Assembly (NCBI RefSeq): GCF_900141845.1
Contig: NZ_FQZB01000011.1
Span: 62,001-126,000 of the forward strand
Length of the DNA: 64,000 nt
Direction of reading: 5' to 3'
Source of the DNA: Clostridium cavendishii DSM 21758
Lineage (GTDB): Bacteria; Bacillota; Clostridia; Clostridiales; Clostridiaceae
The notes beneath the pieces were generated by a model. It was not told the origin of the DNA, searched no databases, and saw only the letters and a list, made by a program, of their open reading frames with translations. A program made the translations under genes and the position numbers. Numbering within the stretch: the first letter of the stretch is position 1; the number at the start of each line of letters is the position of its first letter. Of this stretch, positions 7,569-15,343 are shown piece by piece.

Positions 7569-8495
7569 TTATCGCTCTTCCCTAAAATATGCAACTCCTA
7601 ACGCTTTTGGCGGTGAGTTCTTTTTAGATTTTCTAAAGGATACCATAACTAAAACTATTATTGTTACTAAGTATGGTAGCATTGATAAAAAATATGGTGA
7701 TATAAAAGCATTACTTATTCTAAACCCTATTATATCAAGACCTCCAAAAAGATATGCTCCTATTATAGCTTTGTAAGGATTCCAAGCAGCAAATATTACT
7801 AGCGCTACAGCTATCCAACCTCTTCCTGCTGTAACATTTTCTTGCCAAGCTGGTACATATACAAGTGAAAGATATGCTCCACCAAGCCCAGCTAAAGCAC
7901 CACCAAAAAGTATGTTTAAATATTTATATGCTGTTACATTTATACTCATAGCATCCGATGCTTGAGGATTTTCTCCTACTGCTCTTAAGTTTAATCCCCA
8001 TTTAGTTTTATAAATATATATTCCTACTAATATAGTTACTATATATGATAAATACACAAAAACATCTTGTCTAAAGAATATTTCACCTATGAAAGGTATA
8101 TTTCCTAGACCAGGTATAAATTTAGGTGCAAAAAATTCCTTTATATTTTCTGGAACAACTTTTCCTACTACCTTTTGTCCAACTAAACTTGCTATACCAG
8201 AACCAAATATAGCTAAAGTAAGACCTGTAACTACTTGATTTGCTCTTAAAGAAACAGTTAAAACTGAGTATACAAATGCTCCAAAAGCTCCCGCAATCAT
8301 AGCTGCTAAAAGAGCTAATAGAGGACTTCCAGTAGAATACCCAACTATAAATCCGAAAATAGAGCCTAGTAACATCATACCTTCAACACCAAGATTTAAA
8401 TTACCAACCTTTTCTGTTAGTATTTCTCCTAATGTAGCAAATAGTAATGGTGTACCTGCTATAACAGTTGCATGTAAAAATGATGTTATATTCAT
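7569..8495 (-). CDS. BMP-family ABC transporter permease 2 (operon 1)
   Basis: This 308-residue protein is hydrophobic throughout, with about eight to nine membrane segments. It carries the family motif GENPQASDAMSINV, the cytoplasmic coupling-helix region of BPD_transp_2 permeases (YufQ/NupQ, branched-chain-type fold). With the adjacent permease it forms the channel for a purine nucleoside or base taken up by the BMP lipoprotein. One base pair separates it from the upstream permease. The paralogue in operon 2 is 35093-36046 (GEHPQAADAAGVNV). The purine assignment rests on family knowledge and on the operon's guanine riboswitch. Confidence 0.9.
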   Translation of the reverse strand: MNITSFLHATVIAGTPLLFATLGEILTEKVGNLNLGVEGMMLLGSIFGFIVGYSTGSPLLALLAAMIAGAFGAFVYSVLTVSLRANQVVTGLTLAIFGSGIASLVGQKVVGKVVPENIKEFFAPKFIPGLGNIPFIGEIFFRQDVFVYLSYIVTILVGIYIYKTKWGLNLRAVGENPQASDAMSINVTAYKYLNILFGGALAGLGGAYLSLVYVPAWQENVTAGRGWIAVALVIFAAWNPYKAIIGAYLFGGLDIIGFRISNAFISPYFLSMLPYLVTIIVLVMVSFRKSKKNSPPKALGVAYFREER

Positions 8496-8496
8496 A

Positions 8497-9609
8497 TTAC
8501 CTTTCTCCTCCTGTAACTATTTCCTTCTCTACTACACGTTCTATATCTTTTTCTTTTATAACATTTTTATCTCTAAATAATAATTTATATTTTGTAAAGA
8601 ATTCACTTCCTAATACACTAAATAATATAAGTGCTTGTATAACTAATGCAGCCGAATTTGGTACACCATAGGCAGTTTGTATATATGATCCACCTTGAGT
8701 AAGTCCTGCAAACAATATTGATACTAATCCTATTATTATTGAGTTTAAGTTAGAAAGCCATGCTACTATAATTGCTGTATAACCTACTCCACCTGTAACT
8801 TCTATAGAAAGAGTTCCACTAACTGCTGAAGCTTGTATAAAACCTGTCAAACCACACAAAGCTCCACTTATAAATATAGCCTTTATTATAGTTTTCTTTA
8901 TATTAATACCTGCATATTTTGCTGTATTTTCACTTTCTCCAAGTACTGATATTTCATATCCTAACTTACTGTGTTTCATTATTATATAAAACACACCAAT
9001 TAAAACTAATGCTATAATCCATCCTATATGAACACCAAAAAGCTGTGGAAGTACTGCATTTTTAGGGAAATTAGCTATCTTAGGAAATCCCATAGCAGCT
9101 TTATCTCTCCATAAATCATATTGTAAAAATGTTATAAATTTTAAAGCTATATAATTTAACATAAGAGTTATTATAGTTTCATTTGTATTAAACTTAGTCT
9201 TCAATACAGCTGCTATAAATGCCCAAATTCCTGCACATATCATAGCTACTATAGCCATCAATATAAGTAGTACTACCTTTGGCATAGAGCCCATATTTAA
9301 TGCAACTAAAGCTGCACCAAACGCCCCCATAAGAATTTGGCCATCACCTCCAATATTCCAAAATTGCATTTTAAATGCTATTGAAATACCGATAGCAGTT
9401 ATAATTAGAGGAATAGCATAAATTATAGTTTGTGTTATTTTACCTTTAGATCCAAAAGCCCCTTTTATCATTCCCATAAATACAGTCATAGGGTCATAAT
9501 CTAAAACTTTCAAAAATACACCTGCTACAATTAAAGCCAAAACTATTGATAAGACTTTCACTATAACAGTTTCTCTTTTACTTACATCTTCACGTTTTAC
9601 AATTCTCAT
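8497..9609 (-). CDS. BMP-family ABC transporter permease 1 (operon 1)
   Basis: The start is set at ATG 9607-9609 (MRIVKREDVSKRE) because AAGGAGG precedes it; the longer frame would run into the ATPase gene. The 370-residue product has about nine to ten membrane segments and the coupling motif LGESENTAKYAGINIKK, as in YufP/NupP permeases. It pairs with the permease encoded immediately downstream. The C-terminal 30 residues are charged and cytoplasmic. Confidence 0.9.
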   Translation of the reverse strand: MRIVKREDVSKRETVIVKVLSIVLALIVAGVFLKVLDYDPMTVFMGMIKGAFGSKGKITQTIIYAIPLIITAIGISIAFKMQFWNIGGDGQILMGAFGAALVALNMGSMPKVVLLILMAIVAMICAGIWAFIAAVLKTKFNTNETIITLMLNYIALKFITFLQYDLWRDKAAMGFPKIANFPKNAVLPQLFGVHIGWIIALVLIGVFYIIMKHSKLGYEISVLGESENTAKYAGINIKKTIIKAIFISGALCGLTGFIQASAVSGTLSIEVTGGVGYTAIIVAWLSNLNSIIIGLVSILFAGLTQGGSYIQTAYGVPNSAALVIQALILFSVLGSEFFTKYKLLFRDKNVIKEKDIERVVEKEIVTGGER

Positions 9610-9625
9610 ATTAGCTATTCCTCCT

Positions 9626-11134
9626 TTAAGCTTCCTTTTGTCCAACCATCATAAGTCCAAGTTTTTCTCTTGTAGCTTCTTTTGAACTAATAGTTCCTGT
9701 GGTATTTCCATTACAAATGACCATTATTCTGTCACAAAGCTCTATTAAAACATCTAAATCTTCACCAACAAATAAGACTGCCGTTCCCTTTTTCTTTGCA
9801 TCATTTATTAAATTATAAATGGTGAAACAAGTATTTATGTCTAATCCTCTAACTGGATAAGCCATAACTAATAATTTAGGATTTAAACTAAGTTCTCTTC
9901 CTAAAAGTATCTTTTGAATATTTCCACCAGATAGGTTCTTTATAGGATAATGTATACTTGGTGTTTTTATTTCTAATCTTTCTTTAAGTGCTTTTGCATG
10001 CTTAGCTACTGGCTTTCTATCTATTAAAAACTTCTTTTCCGTATAATAAGATTTTAATAAAAGATTGTCTACCATCCCCATAGAACCTACAAGTCCCATC
10101 CCAAGTCTGTCCTCTGGTATAAAGCTCATACTTATTCCCCTTTTTACGAACTCTCTAGGATTTTTTCCTTCTAAATGTTCTCCATTAAATATTATGTCCC
10201 CTTTTTCAATATTTAAAATTCCTGCTATAGCTTCACAAAGCTCTTTTTGTCCCGCACCGGCTATACCCGCTATGCCCAAAATTTCCCCTTCTTTTATAGA
10301 AAAATTAATATTCTTAACGGCTTCTCTTCCCTCTTCATTAAGAACTGTTAAATTCTCCACCTTAAGTAACTCTTCACCTAATGGTGTATCAACAGTTTCT
10401 ATCGATAAGTCAACAGCTCTTCCAACCATAAGCTCTGTCAACTTTTTAGGGTTTGTATAACATGCATCTAAAGTCTTTATTGTCTCACCTTTCCTTAAAA
10501 CCGTTATTCTATCTGATATTTCCATAACTTCATCCATCTTATGAGAAATAAATATAACTGAGCACCCATTCTCCTTCATCTTTCTCATAATTTTAAATAA
10601 CTTCTCTGTTTCCTTTGGAGTAAATACTGTAGTCGGTTCATCTAATATAAGTAATTTAGCCCCCTTATATAAAACCTTAAGTATTTCAAGATTCTGCTTC
10701 TCGCCTACGCTCATATCTGAAACATACTTATCCAAATCCACACCCAAGTCATATTTTTCACTTATTCCTTTAACAGTGGTATCTACTTTCTTACCGTTTG
10801 AAAATATAGAGGTTTTTGTTCCAAGCATTATATTTTCTCTAGCTGTCATAGCTTCTACTAGTTTAAAATGCTGATAAATAGTTCCAATTCCTAATTCCAT
10901 TGCTTCCTTTGGTGACTTTAACTTAGATATTTTTCCATCAAATTCAAGTTCACCACAATCTGGAGTATATATACCTGAAATCATATTTATTAAAGTACTC
11001 TTTCCTGCTCCATTTTCACCAAGCAATGAATGTATTTCTCCTTTTCTTATCTCAAGATTAATATTATTACAAGCTAAAACACTACCAAAGCTTTTACTAA
11101 TACCTCTTAAAGAAAGTAATTTATCATTATTCAT
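9626..11134 (-). CDS. BMP-family ABC transporter ATPase, double nucleotide-binding domain (operon 1)
   Basis: The start is ATG 11132-11134 (MNNDKLLSLRGISKSFG), with GGAGG about 9 nt upstream. The 502-residue protein is a tandem ABC ATPase. The first domain has Walker A GENGAGKS and Walker B LLILDEPT; the second has a degenerate Walker A (GIAGAGQK), signature LSGGNIQK and MAYPVRGLD in place of the usual Walker B glutamate. This asymmetric pattern is normal for YufO/RbsA-like transporters, where only one site is fully active. It energises the two permeases that follow. A strong hairpin lies between the lipoprotein gene and this gene. Confidence 0.92.
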   Translation of the reverse strand: MNNDKLLSLRGISKSFGSVLACNNINLEIRKGEIHSLLGENGAGKSTLINMISGIYTPDCGELEFDGKISKLKSPKEAMELGIGTIYQHFKLVEAMTARENIMLGTKTSIFSNGKKVDTTVKGISEKYDLGVDLDKYVSDMSVGEKQNLEILKVLYKGAKLLILDEPTTVFTPKETEKLFKIMRKMKENGCSVIFISHKMDEVMEISDRITVLRKGETIKTLDACYTNPKKLTELMVGRAVDLSIETVDTPLGEELLKVENLTVLNEEGREAVKNINFSIKEGEILGIAGIAGAGQKELCEAIAGILNIEKGDIIFNGEHLEGKNPREFVKRGISMSFIPEDRLGMGLVGSMGMVDNLLLKSYYTEKKFLIDRKPVAKHAKALKERLEIKTPSIHYPIKNLSGGNIQKILLGRELSLNPKLLVMAYPVRGLDINTCFTIYNLINDAKKKGTAVLFVGEDLDVLIELCDRIMVICNGNTTGTISSKEATREKLGLMMVGQKEA

Positions 11135-11191
11135 AAACAAAGCCTCCATATTAAACTTAATTTTAAATATCACTAGTAATTATATGTATTA

Positions 11192-11294
11192 TATGAGTAA
11201 GTTCACATTAACCAAATTTAGATGTCAACTTATATGTTTTAGAATTCAATATGAAACTCCTACTCACATTAGTTTGTAGGAGCATTCATATTGA
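11192..11294 (+). repeat. dispersed structured repeat, copy C, with intercistronic hairpin
   Basis: The plus strand reads TATGAGTAAGTTCACATTA then ACCAAATTT, the same core as copies A and B but in the opposite orientation. It is followed by a separate ACTCCTAC / GTAGGAG hairpin nested in CAATATGA / TCATATTG (11247-11294). It lies between the BMP lipoprotein and the ATPase and may lower expression of the distal genes. Confidence 0.6.
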
Positions 11295-11346
11295 AAGTTT
11301 TATAGGATTTAGTTACTTGCTATTAAATAAATAATTAAACAATTAA

Positions 11347-12456
11347 TTACTTGCTTGCTGGTATTGTTCCATCCACACCTTCAACAAACCAATTTATATT
11401 CCAAATCTCATCATCAGAAAGTGTAGATCCTTCTTTAACCTTAACTTCACCTTTTTGATCTTTTATAGGTCCCATAAATACTTTATTTTTAGTTTCTTTT
11501 ATTTCTTTCTTAGCTTTTTCTAATGCATCTTTTGCATTTTCTGGTGCATTACCTGTAAGAGGTGCTAAATCAACTATATTGTCAGCATATCCACCCCAAT
11601 ACTTTTCTGATTTCCATGTACCATCCATAATAGCTTTAACTTGTTTAACATAATATGGTCCCCAGTTCCATACTGCTGATGTCATATTAGCTTTTGGAGC
11701 AAGCTTAGACATATCTGAATTATAACCTACTGAGAAAACTCCTCTTGATTCTGCAGCTTGTTGAGGTCCTGCTGTATCTTGGTGTTGAGCTATAACATCT
11801 GCTCCAGCATCTATAACTGCTAATGCAGCATCCTTTTCCTTTGCTGGATCATACCAAGTGTTTGTCCATGTTACTTTTACTGTAGCATTTGGATTAACTG
11901 ACCTAGCTCCTAAAGTAAATGCATCTATATTTCTTATAACTTCTGGTATTGGGAATGCAGCTACAAACCCTAATTTATTAGTTTTTGTTTTAAGTCCTGA
12001 AACAACTCCATTTAAGTACATCATTTCATGAATTTTTCCAAAGTATTGAGTTAAATTTTCTGAAGTTTGGAATCCAGAACAATGCATAAACTTAACATCT
12101 GGATGTTTACTTGCTTCACTTACCATAGCATCTTGATATCCAAAGCTGTTTCCTACTATAACGTTGTAGCCATCATCTATCATATTCTCTATAACTTTTT
12201 CTACTTCTGCTTTATCTTCTTTTACATTTTCTTTATAAGTAGTTTTTACCTTTAATTCTTTCTCTAAATATAATCTTCCCTCATTATGGGCATAGGTATA
12301 CCCTCCATCTCCAGCAGATCCAATGAATACAAATCCTACTTTTACATCTTTTGTAGCCTTAGCATCATCTTTTTTGTCTTCCTTACTTGCACAACCTGTA
12401 AGTACTAAAGATGATGCTATCATAGTAGTTAAAACTACTTTTAATATTTTTTTCAT
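11347..12456 (-). CDS. BMP-family substrate-binding lipoprotein (operon 1)
   Basis: The 369-residue product has a lipoprotein signal peptide with lipobox LTGC (acylated Cys22) and a Lys/Asp-rich linker. The basic membrane lipoprotein (BMP/Med, PnrA-like) fold then runs to the end, with VGFVFIGSAGDGGYTYAHNE near its start. The family binds purine nucleosides or bases outside the membrane and delivers them to the permeases. It starts 56 bp after xpt copy 2, so both are probably on the riboswitch-controlled transcript. It is a divergent paralogue of 38833-39939, so the two systems probably differ in ligand. Confidence 0.92.
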   Translation of the reverse strand: MKKILKVVLTTMIASSLVLTGCASKEDKKDDAKATKDVKVGFVFIGSAGDGGYTYAHNEGRLYLEKELKVKTTYKENVKEDKAEVEKVIENMIDDGYNVIVGNSFGYQDAMVSEASKHPDVKFMHCSGFQTSENLTQYFGKIHEMMYLNGVVSGLKTKTNKLGFVAAFPIPEVIRNIDAFTLGARSVNPNATVKVTWTNTWYDPAKEKDAALAVIDAGADVIAQHQDTAGPQQAAESRGVFSVGYNSDMSKLAPKANMTSAVWNWGPYYVKQVKAIMDGTWKSEKYWGGYADNIVDLAPLTGNAPENAKDALEKAKKEIKETKNKVFMGPIKDQKGEVKVKEGSTLSDDEIWNINWFVEGVDGTIPASK

Positions 12457-12512
12457 TTCCTTATTCCCCCTTGGATTTTATGTATTATTAGTATTTTAAA
12501 CGCCTTATATGG

Positions 12513-13085
12513 CTAATTAAAAACAATAGTACCTTCTTTGAATTCCTTTATAATAGCCAAGGATTCAACTTTAACTCCCATTTCCTCTAATACTTTTCTA
12601 CCACCTTGAAAGCCTTTTTCTATAACTATTCCCACTCCAACAACATTTACCTTAGCTTGCTTAGCTATTTCCAAAAGTGCTTTTGCTGCACAACCATTAG
12701 CTAAGAAATCATCTATTATAAGAATATTTTCGCCTTCGTTTAAAAATTGCTTTCCAACTCTAACTTTATACTCTTTTCCTTTAGTATAAGAAATAACAGG
12801 TGCTTCAAATACTTCCTTATCAAGATTTAAGCTTTCTGTTTTTTTACCAAATACCACATTAACATAATCAAAATATTGCGCTGTAATGGCAGCTATACCT
12901 ATTCCAGACGCTTCTATTGTTAATATTTTGTCTATTTTTTCTCCATTAAATCTATTTTTAAACTCTTTTCCTACTTCATTTAAGAATTTTATATCCATTT
13001 GGTGATTTAAAAAACAATCGACTTTTAATATGTTCCCATCTCTGATTTTTCCTTCTTTTAATATTTTTTCCTTTAAAACTTGCAT
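12513..13085 (-). CDS. xpt: xanthine phosphoribosyltransferase (copy 2, riboswitch-controlled)
   Basis: The 190 residues align end to end with copy 1, including ILIIDDFLANGCAA (PRPP loop) and EASGIGIAAITAQYF. It salvages xanthine to XMP. The leader holds a guanine-class purine aptamer and a terminator (13124-13285), so expression should fall when guanine or hypoxanthine is plentiful. A BMP transporter gene follows after 56 bp, which ties purine uptake to salvage in one unit. The existence of two copies, only one with a switch, is noted separately. Confidence 0.94.
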   Translation of the reverse strand: MQVLKEKILKEGKIRDGNILKVDCFLNHQMDIKFLNEVGKEFKNRFNGEKIDKILTIEASGIGIAAITAQYFDYVNVVFGKKTESLNLDKEVFEAPVISYTKGKEYKVRVGKQFLNEGENILIIDDFLANGCAAKALLEIAKQAKVNVVGVGIVIEKGFQGGRKVLEEMGVKVESLAIIKEFKEGTIVFN

Positions 13086-13123
13086 TATGTACTTCCCTTT
13101 CTTTAATGTTTTCCTTTAAATAC

Positions 13124-13155
13124 AAAAAATTCCTAGGCAACAACTACCTAGGAAT
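13124..13155 (-). terminator. riboswitch expression-platform terminator
   Basis: On the minus strand ATTCCTAGG pairs with CCTAGGAAT, followed by six T. Its 5' arm and loop (AGGTAGTT) are complementary to AACTACC in the aptamer P3 region, giving a plausible antiterminator. Ligand binding would free the terminator, so this is an OFF switch. Confidence 0.85.
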
Positions 13156-13207
13156 ATACATTTAAATACAAATAGTGAATATTAAACAAACTATTTATAA
13201 AACCAGT

Positions 13208-13285
13208 ACATTCGTAGTCAGGTAGTTAATGGCTTCCTGGTAGAAACGCTAGGACCATATTTCCTAGCATATACGATATGAATAT
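13208..13285 (-). promoter_or_regulatory. purine riboswitch aptamer, guanine class
   Basis: On the minus strand P2 (CTAGGA / TCCTAG) encloses the L2 loop AATATGG. It is followed by J2/3 GTTTCTACC, an L3 with the CCATTAA pattern, and GACTACG closing P1 (TCGTA / TACGA, 13272-13276 with 13212-13216). The specificity base in GACT is C, as in guanine/hypoxanthine switches; adenine switches have T. It precedes xpt copy 2 and the first transporter operon. Confidence 0.92.
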
Positions 13286-13291
13286 TATTCA

Positions 13292-13321
13292 ATTATAAAC
13301 ATTGTATTGTTCGTGTTTCAA
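13292..13321 (-). promoter_or_regulatory. promoter of the riboswitch-xpt-transporter operon
   Basis: TTGAAA (13316-13321) and TATAAT (13292-13297) are separated by 18 nt on the minus strand, just upstream of the aptamer. Confidence 0.75.
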
Positions 13322-13475
13322 CTCTTATTAGTATGTTATAACAAAACAAATAAAAAAGCAATAATATTTTAATAAATTTTATAATTTATTATTAAAGAAC
13401 TTTTATATAAATACTGTAATCCTTTTATCTTTTTATTTATATAATAATATATAGGTATTTTTTAGGAGGAACCTT

Positions 13476-14465
13476 ATGCAGTTAAATAATAACTATATTT
13501 ATTTCGTATTATCTATATTTCTTGCCTTTGTTGCCATTTGTTTTATAATATTTAAAATTTTAAGTGATCATTCCTCATCATTATCCAAAATTGAAAATTT
13601 GATTAAGCATAAAAAATTCAATAAAGCTTATCTTTATTTAAATAAAAATAAAGATATATTAGATAAATACTACTTCTATTGCCAGTATATATTGGTACTT
13701 ACAAAATTAGAAAAATTTGAGGAAGCTTATGATGAAAGCTTAGAAGCTCTAAAGCTTCCAGATTTACCATATCAACTATTTAATAATATTAGTTACGTTT
13801 ATTATAATTTAAAAAAATATGATGAAGCAATAGAATTTGCGAATAAAGCATTAGCACTTTGTCCTAATGATATTTATGCTTTAGCAAACAAAGGTTTTGC
13901 TTATATAAAGATAGGAAAATTAGATACAGCTTTAAAAACTTTTTCAGCTGCTTTAGATATAAATTCAAACTTTCCAAATGCCATTTCAGGAACTGCTCAC
14001 TGCCTTTTTGAAAAGGGTGAATTTAAAGAATGTTGCATCTTACTTGAAAAGTTTATAACTCTTAATACTGAAGAATATTCTGCTTATAAAAAACTAGGTG
14101 AATGTTACTTTTATTTAGAAAACTATATTTCTAGTGCTAAAATGTATAAAAAAGCTTTAGAATTAAATCCAAAATCAATACTATGCTATTGTGAATACTC
14201 AAATGTGTTATGTTATCTTGGAGATTTTAAAAATGCTATTAATATATTAGATAAAGGATTAGAAATAGACCCATTTAATGCCTTGGCTCTGTATTATAAA
14301 TGTAGACTTTGCTCTATTTTTAGAGAAATTGATGAAGCTTTTTACTATTTAGAACGCTCAATAAATTTATATGATGGCTTCAAAAAAATAGCTATTAATG
14401 ATAATTTTCTTAACAACCTAAAGTTATATTCTAAATTTAAAGATTTGACTGAGATAGGAGTTTAA
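13476..14465 (+). CDS. membrane-anchored tetratricopeptide-repeat protein
   Basis: The 329-residue product begins with one membrane segment (about residues 8-28). From about residue 35 it consists of TPR units recognisable by repeated A-x-x-x-Y...A-L-x-L-x-P signatures (EAIEFANKALALCPND, TALKTFSAALDINSNF, SSAKMYKKALELNPKS, NAINILDKGLEIDPFN). TPR proteins serve as protein-docking scaffolds, and the anchor places this one at the membrane. It is a lone rightward gene with AGGAGG before ATG, flanked by the riboswitch region and a long hairpin. Its partner cannot be inferred. Confidence 0.85.
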   Translation: MQLNNNYIYFVLSIFLAFVAICFIIFKILSDHSSSLSKIENLIKHKKFNKAYLYLNKNKDILDKYYFYCQYILVLTKLEKFEEAYDESLEALKLPDLPYQLFNNISYVYYNLKKYDEAIEFANKALALCPNDIYALANKGFAYIKIGKLDTALKTFSAALDINSNFPNAISGTAHCLFEKGEFKECCILLEKFITLNTEEYSAYKKLGECYFYLENYISSAKMYKKALELNPKSILCYCEYSNVLCYLGDFKNAINILDKGLEIDPFNALALYYKCRLCSIFREIDEAFYYLERSINLYDGFKKIAINDNFLNNLKLYSKFKDLTEIGV

Positions 14466-14485
14466 GTGGAATTGGGTGCAATGCA

Positions 14486-14557
14486 AAGTTGGATGAAGTT
14501 AATTTTCTTGTTCCGTCACTACGCTCAAAGTCACAGAGAATTAATTTCATCCAATTT
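14486..14557. repeat. long imperfect inverted repeat after the TPR gene
   Basis: TTGGATGAAGTTAATTTTCT and AGAGAATTAATTTCATCCAA (14489-14554) form a stem of about 20 bp around a 26-nt loop containing CGTCACTACGCTC. It may terminate the TPR transcript or be a mobile intergenic repeat. The rest of the 311-nt gap (14466-14776) is AT-rich with only the smpB terminator. Confidence 0.6.
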
Positions 14558-14740
14558 TCACTAATAACAAGCAATAACTAACTAAACAATTACTAGCTCT
14601 GTTTCTAAAAAAACATACTGTAAACCTTTAACGTAAATTACCTTTTAATAAATTTAGAAGCTTTACTTATATAGTTTTATAGTAAAACAAAAAATTTACG
14701 GTGTAGTGAAAAGTTTGTATGATCAAAAATGAAATATCAA

Positions 14741-14775
14741 TAAAGGGAAGTGAGATTTTTTCTCCTTCCCTTTAT
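14741..14775 (-). terminator. smpB terminator
   Basis: AAAGGGAAG pairs with CTTCCCTTT immediately after the smpB stop; a T-rich tract follows on the minus strand. Confidence 0.8.
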
Positions 14776-14776
14776 T

Positions 14777-15247
14777 TTAATATTTACTTCTTTCTTTTAG
14801 TTGTCTTTCTATATCTCTTTTATGAGCCTTTTCTAGCATAGCATCTCTCTTATCATAATTTTTCTTACCTCTACATACTCCCAAATTAACTTTAACAAGA
14901 CCATTTTTAAGATATAAAGATAACGGTATTAATGTAAAACCCTCTTGCTTTATAAGTCCTGTTAGTCTATTTATTTCTGATTTGTGAAGTAATAATCTTT
15001 TAACTCTTAAAGGATCAACGTTAAATATATTTCCTTGTTCATAAGGACTTACATGCATTCCTATTATAAATATTTGCCCATTTTCAATATCAGCATAACA
15101 TTCCTTTAAGTTAGCCCTACCAGCTCTTATGGATTTAACCTCTGTCCCAACTAACTCTATTCCAGCTTCCATAGCCTCTTCTACAAAATAATCATGTCTA
15201 GCTTTTCTATTTTCAGCTAGCGTCTTATTGTTTAACTTTCTAACCAT
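14777..15247 (-). CDS. smpB: SsrA-binding protein
   Basis: The 156-residue protein is of standard SmpB length. It shows the family motifs NRKARHDYFVEEAMEAGIEL, GTEVKSIRAGRANL and the basic C-terminal tail KRDIERQLKERSKY that folds in the ribosomal decoding centre. It binds the tRNA-like domain of tmRNA (ssrA at 3373-3724) and delivers it to stalled ribosomes. It follows rnr by about 95 bp on the same strand, the usual rnr-smpB order. AGAGGGTGATG serves as ribosome site. Confidence 0.97.
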   Translation of the reverse strand: MVRKLNNKTLAENRKARHDYFVEEAMEAGIELVGTEVKSIRAGRANLKECYADIENGQIFIIGMHVSPYEQGNIFNVDPLRVKRLLLHKSEINRLTGLIKQEGFTLIPLSLYLKNGLVKVNLGVCRGKKNYDKRDAMLEKAHKRDIERQLKERSKY

Positions 15248-15343
15248 TTCATCACCCTCTAGGTCCTATTAATTTGATTACTTTTAATATTATCACAAAA
15301 TTAAATTAATTGTAATATTTATCTCTTATTTAAAACTATTATT

